From Opitutia bacterium (GTDB taxonomy: Bacteria > Verrucomicrobiota > Verrucomicrobiia > Opitutales > Opitutaceae): a stretch of DNA of 64,000 nucleotides. The notes beneath the pieces are model-generated. The model ran no database searches. It saw only the letters and a list, made by a program, of their open reading frames with translations, and was not told the DNA's origin. Position numbers and translations under genes: made by a program. Numbering within the stretch: position 1 is the first letter of the stretch; each line of letters begins with the position of its first letter. Shown here piece by piece: positions 43,472-51,709 of the stretch. The stretch covers positions 92,351-156,350 of the forward strand of contig JACPIT010000007.1 in NCBI GenBank assembly GCA_016187945.1, in the 5' to 3' direction.

Positions 43472-46078
43472 ATGTCACCCCGGTCGCGGTGGTTGCGCCG
43501 CGTTTCACCCCTCTTGTTCGCGCTGAGCGTCGTGTGCGGCGCGTCGGCGGCACGCGAGCGACTGTTGTTGGATTTCGGGTGGAAGTTTCGCCTCGGCGAC
43601 CCGGCGGAAGTCGATCCGGCGATTTTTGCGTATCCGGAAGTGGACGCGCTGGAGCGCACGGCGCGCGCGCATCTCGACGAGGAGCCCGGGCTCGCGCCGC
43701 TGCGGCGCACGGCGGCCGACATCGATGCCGCGCCGCCGGTCGCATTCGCGCAGGGCGATTTCGATGACCGCGCGTGGCGCACGCTCGACTTGCCGCACGA
43801 CTGGGCGGTCGAGCTGCCGTTTAATCCGAAGGCGCTGCGCAATCACGGCTACAAAAACATGGGCGCAGGCGTCTCCGCGCAGAATTCCTGGGCCGCGCTC
43901 GAGATCGGTCAGAGCACGCAGGATCTCGGCGGCGTGACCGGCAACACGATCGGCTGGTATCGGCGCAGCTTCGATTTGCCCGCGACCGATCGCGGCGGCG
44001 CGCTGTGGGTCGAGTTCGACGGCGTGTATCGCAACTGCGTCGTGTGGTTCAACGGCCGCTGCCTCGGCCGAAACGTCAGCGGTTACAGCAGCTTCAAATT
44101 CGATCTCGCGCCTTACGCGAACTACGGCGGTCGCAACGTGCTCGCGGTGCGCGTCGACGCCACGCGCACCGAGGGTTGGTTCTACGAGGGCGCCGGCATC
44201 TATCGGCACGCGTGGCTCGTCAAAACGCCGGCGTTGCACGTGGCGCATTGGGGCACGTTCGTGACGACCAACCTCGCCGCGGACGGGGGCGCCGAGGTGA
44301 GGGCGGAAACCACGGTGCGCAACGACGGGGCGGCCGCCGCGCGCGGCGTGCTCGTCTCGCGTGTGCTCGACCCGGAGGGGCGCACCGTCGGCGAAACGAC
44401 CTCGGCCGAGTTCGAGATCGCAGCCGGTGCCGAGCAGACGCTCGAGCCGCGCCTGCCGATCGCGGCGCCGCGGCTCTGGTCGCCCGAGACGCCGCAGCTC
44501 TACCAACTCGTTTCCGAGGTGCGGACAAACACGAGCGCGAGCGGTGCGGTCGGCGAAGCTCCGGGCGCGACGGATGTTTATCGGACCACTTTCGGCGTGC
44601 GCACGATCCGGTTCGACGCGAACGAAGGTTTTCTGCTCAACGGCCGGCGCTACGTCATTCGCGGCACGTGCAATCACCAGGATCACGCCGGCGTCGGCAC
44701 GGCGCTGCCGGATGCGGTGCAGGATTTCCGCATTCGCCGGCTGAAGGAAATGGGCGCCAACGCCTATCGCCCGGCGCACAACCCGCCCACGCCGGAACTG
44801 CTCGAGGCTTGCGACCGACTCGGCCTGCTCGTCGTGGACGAAAATCGCCGCTTCGACGCGACGCCGGAGACGCTCAGTCAGCTCGAGCGTCTCATCCGCC
44901 GCGACCGCAACCACCCGAGCGTGATCCTCTGGTCGCTCGGCAACGAGGAATTCAAGGATGCGATGCAGTCCGACGACGCGTGGGGCACGCCGATCGCGCG
45001 CACGCTCCAGGCGCTCGCGAAACGCCTCGACCCTACACGTCCGACGACGATGCCGATGAACGCCGATTGGGGGAAAGGGTTCTCGAACGTCGTCGACGTG
45101 CAGGGTTTCAATTACCTGAAGCTCGGCGACGCCGACGCGTTCCACGCCGCGCGCCCGCACCAACCCGCGATCGCCACCGAGGAGTCGTCGAACGTCGCGA
45201 CCCGGGGCATCTACGCCGAGGATCGCGTGCGCGCCTACGTGCCGGCCTACGCGACGAAATTCCCGCAATGGGGCTCCGCGATCGACGTCTGGCAGCGCTA
45301 CTACGGCGCGCGGCCGTGGATCGCGGGCGTGTTCATGTGGGCGGGCTTCGACTATCGCGGCGAGCAATGGCCCTACGACTGGCCGGCGATCAACTGCCAG
45401 TTTGGCGTCATGGACACCTGCGGTTTCGCGAAGGACAGTTTCTATTTCTGCCAGGCGTGGTGGTCGGATCGCCCGGTGCTGCATCTCCTGCCGCACTGGA
45501 ACTGGGCGGTGCGCGATAAGGAACCGATCGTCGTGCGCGCCTACACGAATCACGACGAAGTCGAACTGTTCCTCAACGAGCAGAGCCTCGGACGCAAAGC
45601 CGTCCCGCGCGGCGGCTACGTCGAGTGGCCCGTCGTCTATCAAGCCGGCACGCTCCGCGCCGACGGCTATCGCGGCGGCCAACTCGCCGGCTCGACGAAA
45701 ATCGAGACGACCGGCCCGTCCGCCACCCTCGCACTCGACGCCGATCGCGCGACGTTGCGTGGCGACGGCGAGGATTGCGCGGTGATCACCGTCTCCGCGC
45801 GCGATGCCGAGGGCCGCACGGTGCCGATGGCGAGCGACGCGGTGGAGTTCGAACTGCGCGGCCCTGGCAAAATCGTCGGCGTCGGCAACGGCGATCCGTC
45901 GTGCCACGAACCGGACAAGGGCAGCCGCCGCAGTCTCTTCAACGGCTACGCGCAGGTGATCGTGCAAACCGCCAAAGCTGCCGGCCCGCTCGTGCTCACC
46001 GCGCGCGCACCGGGACTGCCGCCGGCGACACTGACGCTCACGGTCGCACCGGCGACGCCGCGTCCCGCCGTGCCATGA
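43472..46078 (+). CDS. GH2-family glycoside hydrolase (beta-galactosidase-like)
   Basis: 868 aa from ATG 43472 (GGAAAGAG upstream). A signal peptide (RRVSPLLFALSVVCGASA) is followed by the sugar-binding domain (LDLPHDWAVELPF, GWYRRSFDLPA, GVYRNCVVWFNG), an Ig-like domain, and the TIM barrel with MGANAYRPAHNPPTPELLEA, WSLGNEE (acid/base Glu492) and AIATEESS (likely nucleophile Glu570). The C-terminal part has two beta-sandwich domains (FLNEQSLGRKAVPRGGYVEW; DCAVITVSARDAEGRTVP). Closest in style to DUF4982-containing GH2 enzymes; beta-galactosidase is the default call, other glycosidic linkages are possible. Confidence 0.9.
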   Translation: MSPRSRWLRRVSPLLFALSVVCGASAARERLLLDFGWKFRLGDPAEVDPAIFAYPEVDALERTARAHLDEEPGLAPLRRTAADIDAAPPVAFAQGDFDDRAWRTLDLPHDWAVELPFNPKALRNHGYKNMGAGVSAQNSWAALEIGQSTQDLGGVTGNTIGWYRRSFDLPATDRGGALWVEFDGVYRNCVVWFNGRCLGRNVSGYSSFKFDLAPYANYGGRNVLAVRVDATRTEGWFYEGAGIYRHAWLVKTPALHVAHWGTFVTTNLAADGGAEVRAETTVRNDGAAAARGVLVSRVLDPEGRTVGETTSAEFEIAAGAEQTLEPRLPIAAPRLWSPETPQLYQLVSEVRTNTSASGAVGEAPGATDVYRTTFGVRTIRFDANEGFLLNGRRYVIRGTCNHQDHAGVGTALPDAVQDFRIRRLKEMGANAYRPAHNPPTPELLEACDRLGLLVVDENRRFDATPETLSQLERLIRRDRNHPSVILWSLGNEEFKDAMQSDDAWGTPIARTLQALAKRLDPTRPTTMPMNADWGKGFSNVVDVQGFNYLKLGDADAFHAARPHQPAIATEESSNVATRGIYAEDRVRAYVPAYATKFPQWGSAIDVWQRYYGARPWIAGVFMWAGFDYRGEQWPYDWPAINCQFGVMDTCGFAKDSFYFCQAWWSDRPVLHLLPHWNWAVRDKEPIVVRAYTNHDEVELFLNEQSLGRKAVPRGGYVEWPVVYQAGTLRADGYRGGQLAGSTKIETTGPSATLALDADRATLRGDGEDCAVITVSARDAEGRTVPMASDAVEFELRGPGKIVGVGNGDPSCHEPDKGSRRSLFNGYAQVIVQTAKAAGPLVLTARAPGLPPATLTLTVAPATPRPAVP

Positions 46079-46125
46079 ACTGCGATGCAATGACGTTCCC
46101 CTCACGCAAAGAAATGCCGCTGGGA

Positions 46126-46202
46126 AGGTGGAGCGCGTTGACCCCAACGCGCTGCTCGACTCTCGCCCGCGGAAAGCGCGTTGAGGTCAACGCGCTCCAC
46201 CT
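46126..46202. repeat. REP-like inverted repeat C
   Basis: 28-bp arms (46126-46153 and 46175-46202) with one mismatch and a 21-base spacer. Each arm is itself a palindrome of the form AGCGCGTTGA-CC-TCAACGCGCT, preceded by AGGTGG, so a nested cruciform is possible. Located between the GH2 stop and the FAD oxidoreductase start, this differs in sequence from repeats A and B. Confidence 0.85.
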
Positions 46203-46258
46203 CTGAGCGCCGCAACAACACTCCCGTTCACTCTCACGCTCCCTCTTCACTCGCCCGA

Positions 46259-48067
46259 ATGACTCGTCACGAACTTCATTCCGACTTCGTCGTGGTCGGC
46301 GGCGGTCTCGCCGGTGTCTGCGCCGCGATCGCCGCTGCGCGCAACGGCAGTCGCGTCGTGCTCGTGCAGGATCGCTCCGTGCTCGGCGGCAACGCTTCGA
46401 GCGAGATCCGCATGCACGCCGTCGGCGCCGACATCCACGGCCGCCGCCCCGGCGCGCGCGAATCGGGCCTGATCGAGGAGCTGCGCCTCGAGGACGCCTA
46501 CCGCAATCCGCACCGCTCCTATTCGCAGTGGGATTTGTTGCTCTACGAAAAAGTCATCGCCGAGCCGAACATCACGCTGCTGCTCGACACCGTTTGCGTC
46601 GGCTGCGTGACGGTGCCGACGAGCGTGGGCGGCGCGCACATCGTGTCGCTCGATGCGGTGCGCCATTCGACGGAGGACGCGTTCACGATTCGCGCGCCGG
46701 TTTTCGCCGACTGCTCGGGCGACGGACGCCTCGGCGTCGAGGCCGGCGCGGATTTCACGGTCGGGCGCGAGGCGAAGACGGAGTTCGGCGAGTCGCTGGC
46801 CCGCGACGCGGCCGACCGCCAGACGCTCGGCAGCTCGATTCTTTTCACCGCGCGGCGTTACGAGACGCGGCAGCCGTTCGTTGCGCCGTCTTGGGTGCGC
46901 CGTTTTCAGAAACACGAGTTCCGGCTGCGGCCGATCGACGGCTTCGAATACGGCTACTGGTGGGCGGAGTGGGGCGGGCAACTCGACACGCTCAAAGACA
47001 ACGCGGAGATTCGGCACGAACTGCTCCGCATCGCGCTCGGGCTTTGGGACTACGTGAAAAATTCCGGCGAGCATCCCGGCTCGGCCAACTGGGCGCTCGA
47101 CTGGGTCGGCGCCGTGCCCGGCAAGCGCGAGTCGCGTCGCTTTCGCGGTCCGCACGTGCTGACGCAGCAGGATCTCGAGAGCGCCCGCGATTTTCCCGAT
47201 ACCGTCGCCTACGGCGGCTGGCCGCTCGACCTGCATCCGCCAAGCGGCATCGATGCGATCGACGAAGCGCCCTGCCGCCACGTGCACCTCGCGCATCTTT
47301 ATCCGATCCCGCTGCGCGCGCTGTGCTCGCGCAATGTCGGCAACCTCTTCCTCGCCGGCCGCAATATCAGCGCGACACACGTCGCCTTCGCGAGCACGCG
47401 CGTCATGGCGACGTGCGCCGTGATGGGGCAGGCGATCGGCACCGCCGCGGCGTTGTGCGCGCCGGCGCGTCCGGAGTCGGTCGCGGCGTTTTTCGACGGC
47501 CCGGAGATCGGAAAACTCCAGCAGCGGCTTCTGCGCGACGACGCGTTTCTGCCCGGCCTTCGCAATCAAGACCCGGCCGACCTCGCGCGACGCGCCGTCG
47601 TGACCGCATCGAACGCCACGGAGCGCGGCGCCGCCGCTCAAGTGCTGGACGGCGTCGCTCGCGAGTGTTTCGCGCACCTCGGCACGTGGGCGGATGGCGC
47701 GGCGCATCGCTGGGAGTCGGCGACGCTGCCGGCGTGGATCGAACTCGCGTGGACGGCGCCGCAATCGATCGCGGAAATTCACGTGACGTTCGATTCCGGT
47801 CTCGAACGGGAGCTCACGCTCAGCGCCAGCGATTCGACGACGGCGAAAATCGTCCGCGGCGCCCAGCCGGAGCTCGGGCGCGATTACGATTTGCTGATCG
47901 ATGGCGACGTCGTCGCTTCAGTGACGGGGAACTACCTGCGCAAGCGCGTGCACCGGCTGCCTGCGGCGGTGACGGGAAGTCGCCTGCGCCTCGTCGTGCG
48001 AGCGACGCACGGCATCGGACACGCGCGGGTGTTTGAAATTCGCGCTTACGGCGCGCCTTCGCTCTGA
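46259..48067 (+). CDS. FAD-dependent oxidoreductase with C-terminal beta-sandwich
   Basis: 602 aa from ATG 46259. Dinucleotide motif DFVVVGGGLAGVCAAIAAAR (GxGxxG type) and RSVLGGNASSEIRMH match the FAD_oxidored family (PF12831). ADCSGDGRLGVEAGADF and NLFLAGRNISATHVAFASTR are its second and third FAD contacts. Residues about 475-600 read like a discoidin-type domain (WIELAWTAPQSIAEIHVTFD, LRLVVRATHGIGHARVFEIRAYG). There is no signal peptide. Members occur often in glycan-degradation loci, but the substrate is unknown. The stop is 3 bases before the next start. Confidence 0.87.
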   Translation: MTRHELHSDFVVVGGGLAGVCAAIAAARNGSRVVLVQDRSVLGGNASSEIRMHAVGADIHGRRPGARESGLIEELRLEDAYRNPHRSYSQWDLLLYEKVIAEPNITLLLDTVCVGCVTVPTSVGGAHIVSLDAVRHSTEDAFTIRAPVFADCSGDGRLGVEAGADFTVGREAKTEFGESLARDAADRQTLGSSILFTARRYETRQPFVAPSWVRRFQKHEFRLRPIDGFEYGYWWAEWGGQLDTLKDNAEIRHELLRIALGLWDYVKNSGEHPGSANWALDWVGAVPGKRESRRFRGPHVLTQQDLESARDFPDTVAYGGWPLDLHPPSGIDAIDEAPCRHVHLAHLYPIPLRALCSRNVGNLFLAGRNISATHVAFASTRVMATCAVMGQAIGTAAALCAPARPESVAAFFDGPEIGKLQQRLLRDDAFLPGLRNQDPADLARRAVVTASNATERGAAAQVLDGVARECFAHLGTWADGAAHRWESATLPAWIELAWTAPQSIAEIHVTFDSGLERELTLSASDSTTAKIVRGAQPELGRDYDLLIDGDVVASVTGNYLRKRVHRLPAAVTGSRLRLVVRATHGIGHARVFEIRAYGAPSL

Positions 48068-48070
48068 ACC

Positions 48071-49333
48071 ATGCGCTCCATTCGCTCGCTGCTCTGCTGC
48101 TGGCTCGCCTCGTGGCTTTCGCTCGGGGCGGCGGCGCGCGTCGCGGAAACGCGCGCGGTGCCGGCGGTGCACGTGCGCGACGGTCTCCCGCACGTCGCCG
48201 CCGCGGCGCGCGAGCGCGGCGAACTTCGCGTCGCCTACTTGGGCGGCAGCATCACCGCGGCGGACGGCTGGCGTCCGCTCACGACGGCGCGGCTGCGCGA
48301 GCTTTTCCCGAACGTCCGTGTGATCGAAATCGATGCCGGTTTGCCAGGCACGGGTTCCGATCTCGGCGCGTGTCGCGTGGGCCGCGACATGCTGCGGCTG
48401 CGGCCCGACGTCGTGCTTGTCGAGTTCGCGGTGAATGACGCGGCGACACCGCCGGAGCAGGTCGAGCGCACGATGGAAGGGATCGTTCGCCAGGTGAAGC
48501 GCGCGAATCCGCTCACGGATATCTGTTTCGTCTACACGGTGTCGACGCCGGGACTCGCCGATTTGCAGGCGGGCCTCTTTCCGGCGGCCGCGGCGGCGAT
48601 GGAGACAGTGGCGGAGCATTACGGCGTTCCGTCGCTGCACTGGGGTGTGGAGGTGGCGCGGCAAATCGCCGCCGGGCAGCTCGCCTTCAAGGGCGGCGCG
48701 GACGACGCGGCACGCGTGTTCTCGCTCGATGGCGTCCATCCGACCGCGGTGGGCCATCGTCTCTATTTCGCCGAGCTCGATCGCGCGCTGCCCGAGTTGC
48801 TGAGGAAAAAAGCGCCCGCGACCTCGCTGCCGCCGCCGTTGCGGCGCGACAACTGGGAACGCGCGACGCTCCGCGAATTGGATGCGTCGGTCTTGCGCGG
48901 CGCGTGGAGTCCGGTTTCTGCCACTGACGAGAATCTGCGCGGCATCTCGAAAGCGCTGCTGTCGCCGACGTGGCGCGCGGCGGAGCCGGGCGCGGCCGTC
49001 GAGATCGAGTTTACCGGCACGCGCTTCGGCTTGCTCGGCATCGCCGCGCCGGACAGCGGCGAGTTCGTCGTGACGCTCGACGAGTGCGCGCCGGTGCGGG
49101 GGACGTTCTTCGACGCTTACGCGAGCCCGACGTTCTGCCGGGAGCAGCAATGGTTTTTCCCCGACGCGCTCGGCGCGGGGCAGCATCGCGCTCGCATCGA
49201 GTTGAGTGCCGCGGCCGTCGACAAGGCGGCGATCAAAGCGCGCGCGGGCAAAACGCTCGACGACCCCGCGCGCTACGCGCCGCAACGGCTGACGCTCTGC
49301 GGCGTGTTGGTCGTCGATACCGCCCGGCCATGA
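48071..49333 (+). CDS. SGNH/GDSL hydrolase with C-terminal beta-domain
   Basis: 420 aa with a signal peptide (LLCCWLASWLSLGAAA). The N-domain carries the SGNH blocks: RVAYLGGSITAADGW (Ser60), the block II Gly, VEFAVNDA (Asn) and LDGVHPTAVGH (Asp, His). The C-domain from about residue 265 (VLRGAWSPVSATDENLRG, EIEFTGTRFGLLGIAAPDSG) is a jelly-roll like those appended to such esterases. A second esterase in this locus suggests a heavily acylated glycan. The stop overlaps the LacI start as ATGA. Confidence 0.86.
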   Translation: MRSIRSLLCCWLASWLSLGAAARVAETRAVPAVHVRDGLPHVAAAARERGELRVAYLGGSITAADGWRPLTTARLRELFPNVRVIEIDAGLPGTGSDLGACRVGRDMLRLRPDVVLVEFAVNDAATPPEQVERTMEGIVRQVKRANPLTDICFVYTVSTPGLADLQAGLFPAAAAAMETVAEHYGVPSLHWGVEVARQIAAGQLAFKGGADDAARVFSLDGVHPTAVGHRLYFAELDRALPELLRKKAPATSLPPPLRRDNWERATLRELDASVLRGAWSPVSATDENLRGISKALLSPTWRAAEPGAAVEIEFTGTRFGLLGIAAPDSGEFVVTLDECAPVRGTFFDAYASPTFCREQQWFFPDALGAGQHRARIELSAAAVDKAAIKARAGKTLDDPARYAPQRLTLCGVLVVDTARP

Positions 49334-50430
49334 GCGCCGCCCGCATTGCGCCATTGCGCCGCGGCGGCGAGCCGGCTGAATTCGTTCAGCAAATGACGAA
49401 TCCACGCCGCTGCACGATCAAGGACATCGCCGCGCACGCCGGCGTCGCGGTTTCGACCGTCTCGTATGCGCTGCGCAATCACCCGAGCATCCCCGCGGCG
49501 ACTTGTCGGCGCATCCAGGCGATCGGCGAGAAACTCGGCTACCGGCCCGATCCGCAAATCTCGGCGTTGATGGCGCACATCGGACGCGGCCGTTCGGTGC
49601 CGTCGTCGGCGCGCATCGCGCTCGTGTGGATGCAGGGGCGCCGGGAGCAGACGCGGCGCGACGGTTTCTTCATGCAGATGCGCGACGGTGCGGCGGCACG
49701 GGCGCAGTTGCGCGGTTACCACTTGGAGGAATTCTGGCCGGACGAGGATCGCCTCAGCGGCGCACGGCTCACGGGCATCCTCCGCGCGCGAAACATTCAG
49801 AGCGTGATCTTTTCGCCGAGCATCGAGGGCGTGGCGGCGGACTACGCGCTCGGCTGGGAGCATTTTGCCTGCGTGGTGCTCGGACACGCGCGCTGGCCGG
49901 TGGAACTGCACCGCGTCGCGCACGATCACTATCACGCCGTCTGCGAATGCCTCCAGCGCATGACCGCCGCCGGCGTGCGGCAGCCGGCGATCGTCCTGAC
50001 CGAGGAAATCAATCAGCGCACCGACAGCGCGGTGAAGGCGGCGTTCATGACGCATCATCCGGTCGAGGCGCGCGCGCGCGGACTGATCTACGCGCTCGAC
50101 CAGCGCGGCGCGCGGTCGTTCTCGAGCTGGATGCGGACGCACGAGCCCGACGGCGTGCTGCTGCTGCGCCGCGAAATGTGGGACGAGATCGAGACGCCGC
50201 GCCTGCGCGAGCTCCGCGCAGCCGGACGCGTCTGGTGCGCGAACTGGCAGGCGGACGATCCGCTCGCGCTGCCGGGCATCCAGCAACGCTACGATCTCGC
50301 GGCGCGCGCGGCGGTCGACCTCGTCACCGGTCTCGAGCAAAGCCGCTCGCTCGGGCTCCCGGATCATCCGCAATGCGTGCAAATCCGCGGCGACTGGCGC
50401 GAGCACGTCGCGCGGCCGGTGTTGCGCTGA
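49330..50430 (+). CDS. LacI-family transcriptional regulator
   Basis: 366 aa from ATG 49330 (overlap with the previous stop); MTNPRRCTIKD at 49394 is a more family-like start and would remove 21 residues. The DNA-binding domain is TIKDIAAHAGVAVSTVSYALRNHPSIPAATCRRIQAIGE-like, with a hinge helix at ISALMAHIG. The sugar-binding part is divergent (IALVWMQGRREQ; SVIFSPSIEGVAADYALGWEH), as in other verrucomicrobial LacI proteins. It sits in the middle of the operon and probably regulates the locus through the GCTGARCRATTTCA motifs. The effector is presumably a product of the target glycan. Confidence 0.9.
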   Translation: MSAARIAPLRRGGEPAEFVQQMTNPRRCTIKDIAAHAGVAVSTVSYALRNHPSIPAATCRRIQAIGEKLGYRPDPQISALMAHIGRGRSVPSSARIALVWMQGRREQTRRDGFFMQMRDGAAARAQLRGYHLEEFWPDEDRLSGARLTGILRARNIQSVIFSPSIEGVAADYALGWEHFACVVLGHARWPVELHRVAHDHYHAVCECLQRMTAAGVRQPAIVLTEEINQRTDSAVKAAFMTHHPVEARARGLIYALDQRGARSFSSWMRTHEPDGVLLLRREMWDEIETPRLRELRAAGRVWCANWQADDPLALPGIQQRYDLAARAAVDLVTGLEQSRSLGLPDHPQCVQIRGDWREHVARPVLR

Positions 50431-50441
50431 ACAATTTCAAC
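50425..50441. promoter_or_regulatory. Operator-like motif before the MFS gene
   Basis: GCTGAACAATTTCAACA contains the palindrome TGAA-CAAT-TTCA and matches the motif at 41840-41853 with two changes. It overlaps the LacI stop codon, and a GC-rich hairpin-like segment follows before the MFS start at 50498. Confidence 0.4.
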
Positions 50442-50497
50442 ACCGCCGCCGTTTGCGCGCGCGGCGCGAGGCGCTTCGCTCATCTTCACCTTCCTCG

Positions 50498-51709
50498 ATG
50501 ACTTCACCCCAACTCGGTCGCCGTAGCTGGTGGTTGCTCGCGCTGCTGTTCGGCATCGGACTGCTCAACTACCTCGACCGGCAGACGCTTTCGATTCTGA
50601 AGGCGACACTGAAGGGCGAACTGTCGCTCACCGACACGCATTACTCGTGGCTCGTGGGTGCGTTCATGGCGCCCTACATCGTGTTCTACGTCGTGAGCGG
50701 GCGGCTGGTCGATCGCTTCGGCACGCGCGCGAGCCTCGCGGCGTTCACCGCGGTGTGGTCGCTCGCGAACGCGCTGAGCGGCATCGCGCAGGGTTTCGGG
50801 CAACTGGCGGGAGCGCGCGCGCTGCTCGGCGCGGCGGAGCCGGGCGCATTCCCCGCGATCCAGCGCGTCATGATGACGTGGTTTCCGAAGGAGCGGCGTG
50901 CGTTCGCGTGGAGTTTGCTGAGTCCGTGCACGACGGTCGGGGCGATCCTCGCCCCGCCGCTCGTCGCGGCGTTGACGGGGTGGTGGAGCTGGCGACTGGC
51001 GTTCGTCGTGCCCGGCATCGCGGGGCTCGCCCTCGCGCTCGCCTGGTGGACGCTCGATCGCGATCCGCCGCGACTGCCGGAGGAGAAAGAGGAACCGGCG
51101 ACGCCGCCGGCGCTCCGCGAAATCCTGCGCGATCGCCGCGTGTGGCTGCTGCTCGCGGCGCGCGCGCTGACCGACCCGGTGTGGTATTTTCACCTCTTTT
51201 GGCTGCCGGGCTATTTGCAGGAACGGCTCGGCGTGTCGCTGCCGCAGCTCGGCTGGATCGGCTGGATTCCGTCGTTCGTCGCGTCGGCGGCGGTGATGGC
51301 GACGGGGCGCACGACGGACTTCTTCGTCGCGCGCGGGCATTCGCCGGTGCGCGTGCGCGTGACGATGTTCGCGCTCGCCGCGGCGTTCGCGCCCCTCGGG
51401 GCGTTCACGACGTTCGCGCCGTCGGTGCCGTGGGCGCTGGTGTTGATCTCGCTCGTGGCGATCGTGTGCCAAATCTGGTTTTTCGGACAAGGGCTGCTCG
51501 TGGCCGACGTATTTCCGCGGCACTCCGCCGCCACGATCGCGGGTCTGCTCGGCGCGGTCGGCGCGACCGGCGGACTGCTGATGAACCTGGTTGCCGGGCC
51601 GTTGATCGAGCGTGCGGGCTACGTGCCGGTATTCGCCGGACTGGCGTTGCTGCATCCGCTCGCGGCGGTGATGCTGTGGCGCGCGCGGCCGCGACTCGTG
51701 GCGACATGA
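50498..51709 (+). CDS. MFS transporter (hexuronate/ACS-like)
   Basis: 403 aa from ATG 50498, with twelve transmembrane segments. Family features: LNYLDRQTLSILKATLKGEL, DRFGTRASLAAFTAVWSLA between helices 2 and 3, GAAEPGAFPAIQRVMMTWFP and the mid-protein cytosolic loop DRDPPRLPEEKEE. This fits the anion:cation symporter/ExuT group that imports hexuronates and similar acids. With the SGNH, GH2 and beta-helix proteins it suggests use of an acidic or uronic-acid-containing glycan (inference). The stop overlaps the next start as ATGA. Confidence 0.88.
   Translation: MTSPQLGRRSWWLLALLFGIGLLNYLDRQTLSILKATLKGELSLTDTHYSWLVGAFMAPYIVFYVVSGRLVDRFGTRASLAAFTAVWSLANALSGIAQGFGQLAGARALLGAAEPGAFPAIQRVMMTWFPKERRAFAWSLLSPCTTVGAILAPPLVAALTGWWSWRLAFVVPGIAGLALALAWWTLDRDPPRLPEEKEEPATPPALREILRDRRVWLLLAARALTDPVWYFHLFWLPGYLQERLGVSLPQLGWIGWIPSFVASAAVMATGRTTDFFVARGHSPVRVRVTMFALAAAFAPLGAFTTFAPSVPWALVLISLVAIVCQIWFFGQGLLVADVFPRHSAATIAGLLGAVGATGGLLMNLVAGPLIERAGYVPVFAGLALLHPLAAVMLWRARPRLVAT

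Noticed and set aside
43505..46147. Minus-strand 880-codon frame opposite the GH2 gene
   Set aside because: GC-rich antisense shadow; GH2 motifs are on the plus strand.
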